A stretch of DNA of 64,000 nt from Fodinicola acaciae (GTDB lineage Bacteria; Actinomycetota; Actinomycetes; Mycobacteriales; HKI-0501): positions 558,001 through 622,000 of the forward strand of contig NZ_WOTN01000004.1 in the NCBI RefSeq assembly GCF_010993745.1, in the 5' to 3' direction. The notes under the pieces are model-generated. The model was not told where the DNA came from. It did not search any database and saw only the letters and a program-made list of their open reading frames with translations. Positions within the stretch are counted from its first letter, which is position 1, and each line of letters begins with the position of its first letter. The position numbers and the translations under genes are program-made. Below are positions 1 to 7,556 of this stretch, one piece after another.

Positions 1-1043
1 GCGACCTGTTCGGTGATCTCCTTGGAAAACCGCAGCGCGCGCAGCCGCTTGCGGACCATCTTGGCGCCGACCACCTCGTGGTGGTGGAAGGAGACCTTGC
101 CGCCTTCCTCGGTGCGCCGGGTGGCCGGCTTGCCGATGTCGTGCAGCAGCGCCGCGAGCCGCAGCACCAGGTCGGGGCCGTCGTTCTCCAGGTCGATGGC
201 CTGCTTCAACACGGTCAGGCTGTGCTCGTAGACGTCCTTGTGCTGCGCGTGCTCGTCGATCTCCATCCGCATGCCGGGCAGCTCCGGCAGCACCCGGTCG
301 GCCAGGCCGGTGTCGACCATCAGCCGCAGGCCGGCCACCGGGTCGGCACCCATCAGCAGCTTGACCAGCTCCTCGCGGACCCGCTCGGCGGTGATCCGGT
401 CGATCTCCGGCGCCAGCCGCTCGATCGACTCGACCACCTCCGGCGCGGCGGTGAACCGCAGCTGCGCCACGAAACGTGCCGCGCGCAGCATCCGGAGCGG
501 GTCGTCCATGAACGAGTCGTCCGCGGCGCCGGGCGTACGCAACCGCTTGGCCGCGAGGTCGGCGAGGCCGTCGTACGGGTCGGTGAACTCGTGCCGCGGC
601 ACGCTCACCGCCATCGCGTTCACCGCGAAGTCACGGCGCGCCAAGTCGCCGTCGAGCGTCGTCCCGTAGGTCACCTTCGGGTTGCGCGAGCGGCGGTCGT
701 ACGCCTCGCTGCGGAAGGTGGTGATCTCCAGCTGGAGGCCGCGCTTGGCCAGCCCGACCGTGCCGAAGTCGATGCCGGTTGTCCAGACCGCCTCGGCCCA
801 GCCGTCGATCAGCTTCAGCACCTGCTCGGGATGCGCGTCGGTGCAGAAGTCGAGGTCATGTCCCAGCCGGCCGAGCAACGCGTCGCGCACCGAGCCACCC
901 ACCAGGTGCAACTGGTGGCCGGCGGCGGCGAACCGTTCGCCTATCTCGTCGGCGACCGGCGACACGCGGAGCAGCTCGGCGACCGCGAGTTCCTGTGCGC
1001 GAGTGAGGCGGCGATCGTGAGCGGTGGAGTCGGGGAGAGACAC
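1..1043 (-). CDS. pcnA: CCA tRNA nucleotidyltransferase, 3' end outside the window
   Basis: Adds or repairs the 3' CCA of tRNAs in the cytoplasm. Translating the minus strand from a GTG at 1043 gives the class II nucleotidyltransferase motif [12 protein letters not shown] near residue 50, followed by DLDFCTDA with the metal-binding aspartates. The [10 protein letters not shown] block and the [12 protein letters not shown] stretch are also present. An HD phosphohydrolase signature, LLHDIGKP, lies near residue 300, as in actinobacterial PcnA (Rv3907c). The gene runs off the left edge after about 347 codons. It is divergent from the NUDIX gene with a 75-bp gap, the same arrangement as in mycobacteria. 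The GTG start is the best candidate but no strong ribosome binding site fixes it. Confidence 0.93.
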   Translation of the reverse strand, partial: MSLPDSTAHDRRLTRAQELAVAELLRVSPVADEIGERFAAAGHQLHLVGGSVRDALLGRLGHDLDFCTDAHPEQVLKLIDGWAEAVWTTGIDFGTVGLAKRGLQLEITTFRSEAYDRRSRNPKVTYGTTLDGDLARRDFAVNAMAVSVPRHEFTDPYDGLADLAAKRLRTPGAADDSFMDDPLRMLRAARFVAQLRFTAAPEVVESIERLAPEIDRITAERVREELVKLLMGADPVAGLRLMVDTGLADRVLPELPGMRMEIDEHAQHKDVYEHSLTVLKQAIDLENDGPDLVLRLAALLHDIGKPATRRTEEGGKVSFHHHEVVGAKMVRKRLRALRFSKEITEQV

Positions 1044-1118
1044 GACCGGCCAGTTTACCGAGTGGAGGTCCGCGGCTTGACGGCCGGCGTCCTGCCGGTG
1101 TCGCGATATCGTGCAGGG

Positions 1119-2057
1119 ATGACCACCCGCGAACGTACGACCGGCCCCGCAGCGCCTGCCGCGCTGCCGGAGGCGCCGGCGGCGTCCGCGCCTCTCCAGC
1201 CCGATGCCGGGACCACTCCTGTCGACACCGCCGGCCAGAGTCCGGCCGGCGGTGTCGACAGGAGTGGTCGGCGCAGGTCCCGCCGGGGACGCCGGCGGCG
1301 CGGTTCGCGCGGCGGCCGCCAGCGGCAGCAGACGACCGACCAGGTGGCTGGCCAGGTCACGCAGCCGGCCGCCGCCGAGCCATCCGCGCGTACGGAGGCG
1401 TCGGACCAGCCGGAAGGACCGTCCGCGAAACCGCGACGCCGGCGGCGTGGCGGCAAACGGCACCGTAAGAACAAGGCCGACCAGTCCACCGCCGACCCGC
1501 CGGCGGTCGCGGAGCAGCCGGCAACACAGCCAGCAGAGACACCGGCGCGCAGCCGGCGCAGCCGCCGCGGACGCGGTGGCCAGCAGCAGGTCAACGCCAA
1601 GAAGCCAGTGGGCCGCCGGCGCCGGCTGGTACGCGTCGACGAGACCTCGGCCGGCGGCCTGATCCTGGACGGTGACAGTGTCGAGGCGCGCGCCGCGCTG
1701 ATCGGTAAGCTGGACCGGCGCGGGCGCCTGGTGTGGTCCCTTCCCAAGGGACACGTCGAGGCCGGCGAGACGTACGAGCAGACAGCGGCGCGAGAAGTCC
1801 ACGAGGAGACCGGCATCATCGGCTTCGTGCAACACGCTCTTGGCACCGTGGACTACTGGTTCGTCGCCGACGGCCGGCGGATCCACAAGACGGTGCACCA
1901 CTTCCTGCTGCGTGCGACCGGTGGCGAGCTGTCCGACGCCGACCGCGAGGTGACCGAGGTGGCCTGGGTGCCGCTGGCCGAGCTGGACGACCGGCTGGCC
2001 TATCCGGACGAGCGCCGGCTGGCCGCCAAGGCGCACAAGCTGCTGAGCTCCGGCTGA
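1119..2057 (+). CDS. NUDIX hydrolase with basic low-complexity N-terminal half
   Basis: Predicted nucleoside-diphosphate-linked substrate hydrolase of 312 residues. The C-terminal half is a NUDIX domain with the box [20 protein letters not shown] near residues 210-230. The N-terminal 170 residues are Pro/Ala-rich and then carry several Arg/Lys runs such as [14 protein letters not shown], likely disordered and RNA- or membrane-binding. Position between pcnA and murJ matches MutT4 (Rv3908). The ATG at 1119 opens the conserved frame; the frame stays open upstream without a sensible start. A perfect 26-bp inverted repeat lies inside the coding sequence. The Rv3909-type DUF6049 gene normally found next in mycobacteria is missing, and murJ starts 9 bp after the stop. 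Substrate is not deducible. Confidence 0.88.
   Translation: MTTRERTTGPAAPAALPEAPAASAPLQPDAGTTPVDTAGQSPAGGVDRSGRRRSRRGRRRRGSRGGRQRQQTTDQVAGQVTQPAAAEPSARTEASDQPEGPSAKPRRRRRGGKRHRKNKADQSTADPPAVAEQPATQPAETPARSRRSRRGRGGQQQVNAKKPVGRRRRLVRVDETSAGGLILDGDSVEARAALIGKLDRRGRLVWSLPKGHVEAGETYEQTAAREVHEETGIIGFVQHALGTVDYWFVADGRRIHKTVHHFLLRATGGELSDADREVTEVAWVPLAELDDRLAYPDERRLAAKAHKLLSSG
1211..1269. repeat. Perfect 26-bp inverted repeat inside the NUDIX gene
   Basis: Left arm 1211-1236 and right arm 1244-1269 are exact reverse complements (left arm begins GACCACTCCTGTCGACACCG), separated by 7 nt. The repeat is read through by the NUDIX frame, starting about 90 nt after the start codon, so the mRNA would fold into a very stable hairpin. 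Function unknown. Confidence 0.9.
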
Positions 2058-2066
2058 TCGCCGCGT

Positions 2067-4001
2067 ATGCGACACAGCGCTCCTGACGACGCCGACGAGT
2101 TCCCCCCGGGTCGCGCGCCGGACGACACCGGACGGTGGCGCCGCCGCCGTACGCCGGACGGGCCGGCCAGCCATCGGGCGGTCGGCACCGCCAAGGTCGG
2201 CAAGGCGGTCGGCGCGGTCTACCAGTCGTCCTGGGTCCAGGCCGGCGAGTACGCGACGGCCGGTGACGTGCACGCCGTGCCGGTGGTCTCGATCGTGGAG
2301 ATCCCGCAGGGTGTCTCCGGCGGCCTCGACCAGACCGGCCTGCTCGACCTCGGTGGCCCGATCCCGGCCGTCGAGGAGCCGGTCGAGGCCAAACCGTCCG
2401 AAGAGGCCGGCGTCGCCAAGAACTCGGCGGTCATGGCGCTGGGCACCATCGCCTCCCGGATCGCCGGCCTGCTCCGCCAGACCATCCTCACCGCGGCCAT
2501 TGGCTCCGGCCTGGTCAGCAACGCGTACACGCAGGCCAACAACCTGCCCAACCAGGTCTACGAGCTGTTGATCGGTGGCGTGCTGGCCAGCGTCGTCGTG
2601 CCGATGCTGGTGAAGGCGCAGAAGACCGACAGCGACCGCGGCGAGGCCTTCATCCAGCGGTTGCTCACCATCACCGTGTCGATCGGCACGCTGGTGACCG
2701 TGCTGGCCGTGTTGGCCGCACCGCTGTTGACGAAAGTCGTCAACGACGAGCCGAAGACCGCGCCGCTGACCACGGCCTTCGCGTATCTGATCCTGGTCGA
2801 GATCGTCTTCTACGCGATCGCCGCGGTGCTCGGCGCGATCCTGAACAGCCGGGGAAAGTTCGCCGCGACCGCGTGGGTCCCTGTGCTCAACAGTCTCATC
2901 GTCATCGCCACCGCTGCCGTGTTCTTCGTGATGAACGGCAGCAAGACGCTGACGCTTGAAAACATCACAACGCCGCAGATCGTGGTGCTCGGGGTCGGCA
3001 CGACGCTTGGCATCGCCGTGCAGGCGATCGCGTTGTGGTTTCCGTTGCGCAAGCTCGGCTTCAAGTGGAAGTGGCGGTGGGACTGGCGCGGCACCGGTCT
3101 CGGCGAGGCCCGGTCGCTGGCCAGCTGGCTGCTGGTCTACGTGGCCTGCAGCCAGATCGGCCTGACCGTCGTCCAGCGCGTCGCAAGCCACACCAGTGGT
3201 GTCGTGGACGGTGGTCCGACGGTCTACAACAACGCGTTCATGCTCTTCCAGCTGCCACACGGCATCGTCGCGGTCAGCGTGATCACCGCGCTGCTGCCGC
3301 GGATGAGCCGCGCGGCCGTGGAAGGCCGGCTGCGGTCGATCGCCGACGACCTGGCACTCGGCACCCGGCTGTCGTCCACGCTGCTGCTGCCGGCCACCGG
3401 CATCATGTTCTTCCTCGGCTCGTCGCTCGGTCCGCTGCTGTTCCGCTATGGCCAGACCAGCGACGACCAGGCGCTGCTCACCGGCCAGGTGTTCGCCTTC
3501 GCCGGCCTGGGTCTGCTGCCGTACGCGATCAGTCAGATGCAGACCTTCGTCTTCTACGCGATGCGCGACGCCAAGACGGCCGCCTTCGTCAACATCGCCG
3601 CTGTCGCGATCCGAGTGGCCGGCGCGCTGGCCGTCCAGTTCTTCGTGGACGCGCACTTCGCGCTGCAGGCGCTGATGATCGTCAACGCCGTCTCGTACTT
3701 CGTCGGCATGATCATCGGCGGCATGGTGCTGCGCGGCAAGCTCGGCCGGCTGCACCTCGGCGCGACGCTGTCCACGATCGTGCGGGTGGCGATCGCGAGC
3801 CTGCCGGCGATGCTGATCGCGATGCTCATCCAGACCTGGATCAGCCACTTCTTCCCGGTCGGCCGGCTCGGCAACGGCCTGTCGCTGTTCCTCGGCCTGA
3901 CCATCGGCGGCGGCATCTACGTCGGCCTCGCGCTGCTGTTCCGCGTACGCGAGGTGCAGGACGTGTTCGGCCAGATCCGCAGGCGGCTCATCCGGCGCTG
4001 A
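2067..4001 (+). CDS. murJ: Lipid II flippase MurJ (MviN)
   Basis: Flips the peptidoglycan precursor lipid II across the cytoplasmic membrane. The protein has 644 residues: a hydrophilic N-terminal segment of about 115 residues, then a polytopic MATE/MOP-type region starting at VAKNSAVMALGTIASRIAGL with about 14 hydrophobic segments. Family hallmarks include NNLPNQVYELLIGGVL and, in the middle, FMLFQLPHGIVAVSVITALLP. It ends in a short basic tail. Unlike mycobacterial Rv3910, no pseudokinase domain is fused to the C terminus; that part appears as a separate gene at 7557-9134. It begins 9 bp downstream of the NUDIX stop, suggesting one operon. Confidence 0.95.
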   Translation: MRHSAPDDADEFPPGRAPDDTGRWRRRRTPDGPASHRAVGTAKVGKAVGAVYQSSWVQAGEYATAGDVHAVPVVSIVEIPQGVSGGLDQTGLLDLGGPIPAVEEPVEAKPSEEAGVAKNSAVMALGTIASRIAGLLRQTILTAAIGSGLVSNAYTQANNLPNQVYELLIGGVLASVVVPMLVKAQKTDSDRGEAFIQRLLTITVSIGTLVTVLAVLAAPLLTKVVNDEPKTAPLTTAFAYLILVEIVFYAIAAVLGAILNSRGKFAATAWVPVLNSLIVIATAAVFFVMNGSKTLTLENITTPQIVVLGVGTTLGIAVQAIALWFPLRKLGFKWKWRWDWRGTGLGEARSLASWLLVYVACSQIGLTVVQRVASHTSGVVDGGPTVYNNAFMLFQLPHGIVAVSVITALLPRMSRAAVEGRLRSIADDLALGTRLSSTLLLPATGIMFFLGSSLGPLLFRYGQTSDDQALLTGQVFAFAGLGLLPYAISQMQTFVFYAMRDAKTAAFVNIAAVAIRVAGALAVQFFVDAHFALQALMIVNAVSYFVGMIIGGMVLRGKLGRLHLGATLSTIVRVAIASLPAMLIAMLIQTWISHFFPVGRLGNGLSLFLGLTIGGGIYVGLALLFRVREVQDVFGQIRRRLIRR

Positions 4002-4070
4002 TCGCCGATTCGTGCCACTTCTCGCCCGAGCCGTCGAGAGACCCCGCTGGCCAGCCATAACGTCACAGCC

Positions 4071-4325
4071 ATGGCTGCCAACCTCGGAGGCCCGCGCCAT
4101 CCCGGACCGCCTCGCCGGCCGGTTCCGCCGCCGTACGGTCACATCCCGCACCAGCGGCGACCGGCGCCGCCGTACTATCCGCGGCCTTACTATCCACATC
4201 CACCGCGACCGCCACAGCCACGCCGCGGAATCGGCCGTACGTTGCTGTGGACAACTCTGTGGATAACCGGCCTCGCCGCGGCACTCGTCGGCGGCTACTT
4301 CGGCACGCTGCTCCTACTCAGCTGA
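4071..4325 (+). CDS. Small proline-rich single-pass membrane protein
   Basis: An 84-residue reading frame starting at ATG 4071. Residues 1-50 are rich in Pro, Tyr, Arg and His (PPYYPRPYYPHPPRPPQP); residues 58-82 form one transmembrane segment, so the protein is predicted to be membrane-anchored. I do not recognise a family. It lies in the 330-bp gap between murJ and the convergent HerA-like gene and has a composition typical of small actinobacterial membrane proteins. No strong ribosome binding site is evident. Two consensus DnaA boxes fall inside its transmembrane-coding part. Confidence 0.5.
   Translation: MAANLGGPRHPGPPRRPVPPPYGHIPHQRRPAPPYYPRPYYPHPPRPPQPRRGIGRTLLWTTLWITGLAAALVGGYFGTLLLLS
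4246..4266. promoter_or_regulatory. Pair of consensus DnaA boxes
   Basis: TGTGGACAA at 4246-4254 and TGTGGATAA at 4258-4266, both exact reverse complements of consensus DnaA boxes and spaced 12 bp start to start, as are two boxes in oriC. They lie within the small membrane protein gene, about 35 kb from oriC. Confidence 0.55.
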
Positions 4326-4331
4326 TCCCGG

Positions 4332-5891
4332 TCAGCGGCGCCGGCTGACGCCGAAGAGCGACCGCATGATCTCTCGGCCGGCCGTCGACGCCGCGGCACG
4401 CATCATGCTCTTCACCGCCGGCGACCCGAGGATGTCGGTCACCATCCCCATCGCGTCGGCGCCCTTCCCTTGTGGTGGCGTCGGCGCCGGAGTGGGAGCC
4501 GGCGACGGACCCTGCTCGGCCTGCTGGGTGGCCGCACCCTGCGCGTTCTTGGCCATCAGCTTCTCGTACGCCGACTCCCGGTCGATCGCCTGGCCGTACT
4601 TGGCCTGCAGCGGCGACCCGGAAACCGTCGCGTCCAGCACGGACGCCTCGGCCGGACCCATGAACGACCGCGGCGCCGGCAACCGCGTCCAAGCGACCGG
4701 CGTCGGCGCGCCGCGCTCGGACAGCACGGTCACGACCGCCTCACCGATGCCGAGGCCGGTCAGCACCTCCTCGAGGTCGTACGACGACTTCGGGAAGGTC
4801 GACACGGTGGCCTTCAACGCCTTCGCGTCCTCCGGCGTGTACGCGCGCAGAGCGTGCTGCACGCGGTTGCCGAGCTGCGCCAGCACGTCGGACGGCACGT
4901 CTTTCGGCGTCTGCGTGACGAAGAAGATGCCGACGCCCTTCGACCGGATCAGCCGTACGGTCTGGGTGATCGAGGTCAGGAAGTCCTTCGACGCGTCCTT
5001 GAACAGCAGGTGCGCCTCGTCGAAGAAGAAGACCAGCTTCGGCTTGTCGGCGTCGCCGACCTCCGGCAGGTCGGCGAACAGGTCGGCCAGGAACCACATC
5101 AGGAAGGTGGAGAACAGCGCCGGTTTGTCCTGGATCGCGGCCAGCTCCAGCACGCTCACCACGCCGCGACCGTCCGGCGCCGTACGCAGGAAGTCGTGCG
5201 TGTCGAACTCCGGCTCGCCGAAGAACTCCTCGGCGCCGGAGTCGGCGAAGCTGATCAGCTCGCGCAGGATCACGCCGGCGGTCGCCTTGCTCAGGCCGCC
5301 GAGCGCGGCCAGCTGCTCGGCGCCTTCGGCCGAGGTGAGGAACTGGATGACCGCGCGAAGGTCCTTGAGGTCCAGCAGCGGCAGGCCGTTCTGGTCCGCG
5401 AAGTGGAAGACCAGGCCCAGCGAGGACTCCTGCACGTCGTTGAGGCCGAGCACCTTGGCCAGCAGCGTCGGACCGAACGAGGTGACGGTCGCGCGCACCG
5501 GTACGCCTTTGCCGTGACCGCCGAGCGCCAGGAACTCGGCCGGACAGCCGGTCGCGACCCACTGCTGACCGACCTCACCGGCACGCGCCTTGCTCTTCTC
5601 GGACTCGGCGCCGGGGGCCACGATGCCGGACAGGTCACCCTTCACGTCGGCCAGGAACACCGGCACGCCGTTGGCGGACAGCTGCTCGGCCATCATCTGC
5701 AGGGTCTTGGTCTTGCCAGTGCCGGTCGCCCCGGCCACCAGGCCGTGCCGGTTGACCATCGACAGCGGGATGCGCACCTTCGCGTCCGGAACGACGGCAC
5801 CGCCGTCACCGACCAGCGCACCGAGCTCGATCGCGGCGCCGGCGAACGCGTACCCCTGCTTCACCTTCTCCGCAACGTCGTTCTCCGCCAT
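4332..5891 (-). CDS. HerA/DUF853 family P-loop ATPase
   Basis: A 519-residue cytoplasmic ATPase of the helicase HerA-like DUF853 (YjgR) family. The Walker A motif AGATGTGKTKTLQMM is near residues 54-68 and is followed by FLADVKGDLSGI, typical of the family. A Walker B, LVFFFDEAHLL, lies near residue 290. The segment after residue 450 is Ala/Pro/Gln-rich and low in complexity, then a short conserved tail ends in RSLFGVSRRR. Its role is not established; HerA relatives move along DNA. It is oriented against murJ and diverges from the NlpC/P60 gene, and it separates MurJ from the pseudokinase gene. Confidence 0.88.
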   Translation of the reverse strand: MAENDVAEKVKQGYAFAGAAIELGALVGDGGAVVPDAKVRIPLSMVNRHGLVAGATGTGKTKTLQMMAEQLSANGVPVFLADVKGDLSGIVAPGAESEKSKARAGEVGQQWVATGCPAEFLALGGHGKGVPVRATVTSFGPTLLAKVLGLNDVQESSLGLVFHFADQNGLPLLDLKDLRAVIQFLTSAEGAEQLAALGGLSKATAGVILRELISFADSGAEEFFGEPEFDTHDFLRTAPDGRGVVSVLELAAIQDKPALFSTFLMWFLADLFADLPEVGDADKPKLVFFFDEAHLLFKDASKDFLTSITQTVRLIRSKGVGIFFVTQTPKDVPSDVLAQLGNRVQHALRAYTPEDAKALKATVSTFPKSSYDLEEVLTGLGIGEAVVTVLSERGAPTPVAWTRLPAPRSFMGPAEASVLDATVSGSPLQAKYGQAIDRESAYEKLMAKNAQGAATQQAEQGPSPAPTPAPTPPQGKGADAMGMVTDILGSPAVKSMMRAAASTAGREIMRSLFGVSRRR

Positions 5892-6177
5892 CAGCGCGTC
5901 CCCCTAAGCCCGAAGCATGAAAGTCGGACGGAGCCTATCCAGCCGCGCGTCATTCGGCAGCACCGCGCGCATATTCGTGATTCGGCGGTCAAATGTGAGG
6001 CACGCCACGGTGGAATCGTGTTCGCAAATCAGACACAGAGAGCCGACATATTAGGACAAAAGAAATCGGCGCGACACGGCGGGGTTGTAACAGTTCTCAC
6101 TCCGCCTGCGAATACGATCACGATGACCCAAGATGCTTGGGGCACAGGTGAGCAACCCGCTCACCCGCCTGGAGCGA
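5892..6177. other. Intergenic region with divergent promoters
   Basis: Non-coding, locally less GC-rich. It must hold the promoter of the HerA-like gene (leftward) and of the riboswitch-controlled wall hydrolase (rightward). A -10-like TACGAT at 6113-6118 lies about 60 nt before the riboswitch; no convincing -35 was found. No gene seen. Confidence 0.5.
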
Positions 6178-6378
6178 CGGCACGCCGAGTCCTGTCCCCG
6201 CCCTCCAGGTGCAGGTACGAGCATTGGATGAGTCGGACAGGAGCGGGGGAACCACGTGTTTCCCGGATTTCCGGCCGGCTAAACGTTCCGGTCGAGAAAT
6301 CCTTGGGGTGAAGCCACTCCCGAGTGGCCGGGGCCGCCTTCCCTCCCGAACCCGACAGCTCACCTCGCAGGCGTGCCG
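6178..6378 (+). promoter_or_regulatory. Cyclic di-AMP riboswitch (ydaO-yuaA class)
   Basis: Leader RNA aptamer for c-di-AMP. The closing P1 stem pairs CGGCACGCC (6178-6186) with GGCGTGCCG (6370-6378). Between them are the class hallmarks in order: GCGGGGGAACC near 6243, TTGGGGTGAAGCC near 6302, and CCGAACCCGACAGCTCACCT near 6346 followed by CGCAGGC. In actinobacteria this class commonly sits in front of wall-hydrolase genes and acts as an OFF switch at high c-di-AMP. The 3' P1 strand ends just before the hydrolase ribosome binding site, so control at translation initiation is plausible; a separate terminator was not identified. Confidence 0.88.
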
Positions 6379-6390
6379 GAAGGACCGCTT

Positions 6391-7410
6391 TTGCATACGG
6401 TGCGCACACACCGCCGTAGTCTCCCGCGTCCGCTGAAGAACAAGTGGCTCACCGCAACGCTCGGTGTGGCCGGTGCCGGCATCATCGCGGCCGGCGTTCT
6501 CGCGGCCCCCACCGTCTTCGCGGCCGAGTCGCTCAAGGTGACGCTGGCCCGCTACAACAGCCCGCAGTCGATCCCGCCGGGCGGCACCGCCTACCTGCGC
6601 GGCACCGTCAAGACCCCGCAGGGCCAGCCGGCCGGCAACGTGCCGGTGACCATCTCCCGGTTGGACGGCAAGGGCCACTACGCCTCGTTCGGCAGCTCGC
6701 GGACCGACAGCAACGGCGTGGTCACCTTCACGCTGCGGCCCGGCAGCTCGAACTACTACGCGATCTCGGCGAGCGGCGCCACCATCGGTGGCGGCTGCAC
6801 GCAGCAGCCCGCCGGCCAGTCCGCCCAGCAGCCGGCCCAGCAGGGTGGCGCGCAGAAGACCGGCGACAGCAAGCTGCCGGAGCGCAAGCCGGCCGCCGAC
6901 TCCTCCAGCCAGCCGGCCGACGCCACCGCTGACCCGAGCTCCGACCCGAGTTCCTCGCCGAGCGACACCACGCCGAGCTCGGAGGCGCCGACCAAGTGCG
7001 CCGACGGCACCGCATACGCCGGCGGCATGTCCAGCGGCGTGCCGATCTACGTGCAGAACAAGGGCCAGCAGGTCGTGCAGATGGCCTACCAGTACCGAGG
7101 CAAGCCATACCGCTACGGCGCCGCCGGCCCGAACTCGTTCGACTGCTCCGGTTACACACTGTTCATCTACGGCAAGTTCGGCAAGCGGCTGCCGCACAGC
7201 GCGACCTCACAGTCGCACTACGGCACCGCGGTGAGCCGCAGCCAGATGAAGCCGGGTGACCTGATGCTGTTCGGCAAGCCGGGCTCGTACTACCACGCGG
7301 CGATCTACGCCGGCGGCAACGAGATGTGGGACGCCTCTACCTACGGCAAGCCGACCGCGAAGCACAAGATCTGGAGCAACAACTACGTGGTGCGACGCAT
7401 CGTCACGTAG
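6391..7410 (+). CDS. Secreted NlpC/P60 peptidoglycan endopeptidase
   Basis: Cleaves stem peptides of peptidoglycan outside the membrane. A basic N terminus and a hydrophobic stretch ending PTVFAAES give a signal peptide cleaved near residue 42. Residues about 45-130 form an Ig-like domain; 130-200 are a Gln/Ala/Pro/Ser-rich linker. The C-terminal 115 residues are an NlpC/P60 domain with catalytic Cys in NSFDCSGY and His in YYHAAIYAGG. The frame is open from GTG 6373, but that overlaps the riboswitch P1 stem; GGAAGGA at 6378-6384 fits TTG 6391, with GTG 6400 as an alternative. Two hairpins follow the stop. c-di-AMP control couples wall cleavage to osmotic or turgor signalling. Confidence 0.92.
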   Translation: MHTVRTHRRSLPRPLKNKWLTATLGVAGAGIIAAGVLAAPTVFAAESLKVTLARYNSPQSIPPGGTAYLRGTVKTPQGQPAGNVPVTISRLDGKGHYASFGSSRTDSNGVVTFTLRPGSSNYYAISASGATIGGGCTQQPAGQSAQQPAQQGGAQKTGDSKLPERKPAADSSSQPADATADPSSDPSSSPSDTTPSSEAPTKCADGTAYAGGMSSGVPIYVQNKGQQVVQMAYQYRGKPYRYGAAGPNSFDCSGYTLFIYGKFGKRLPHSATSQSHYGTAVSRSQMKPGDLMLFGKPGSYYHAAIYAGGNEMWDASTYGKPTAKHKIWSNNYVVRRIVT

Positions 7411-7416
7411 TGACCG

Positions 7417-7451
7417 CGGATGGTTGCCAGAAAATTGCTGGCAACCATCCG
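7417..7451 (+). terminator. Hairpin terminator 1 after the NlpC/P60 gene
   Basis: A perfect 14-bp stem (7417-7430 with 7438-7451, CGGATGGTTGCCAG) and a 7-nt loop start 6 nt after the stop codon. There is no U-tract, as is common for actinobacterial terminators. Confidence 0.75.
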
Positions 7452-7473
7452 ACACCCTGCGGCGTCTCAACAT

Positions 7474-7504
7474 GGGGCACGATCCATTTTTTGGATCGTG
7501 CCCC
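7474..7504 (+). terminator. Hairpin terminator 2 after the NlpC/P60 gene
   Basis: A perfect 13-bp stem (7474-7486 with 7492-7504, GGGGCACGATCCA) closes a TTTTT loop. It sits in tandem with the hairpin at 7417-7451 and isolates the c-di-AMP controlled gene from the pseudokinase gene. Confidence 0.75.
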
Positions 7505-7556
7505 TGTTACGTACGGTCGGGGACGTCCGAAGAACAGACGTGCAGGGAATGAAACC

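Noticed and set aside
78-1118. Long rightward reading frame upstream of the NUDIX start
   Set aside because: It is antisense to pcnA, whose minus-strand translation gives clear catalytic motifs.
1043-1118. Terminator or riboswitch in the pcnA-NUDIX gap
   Set aside because: No stable stem or conserved leader was found in the 75 bp.
4470-6311. 613-codon rightward frame
   Set aside because: Antisense to the HerA-like ATPase with its Walker motifs; high-GC antisense frames are expected.
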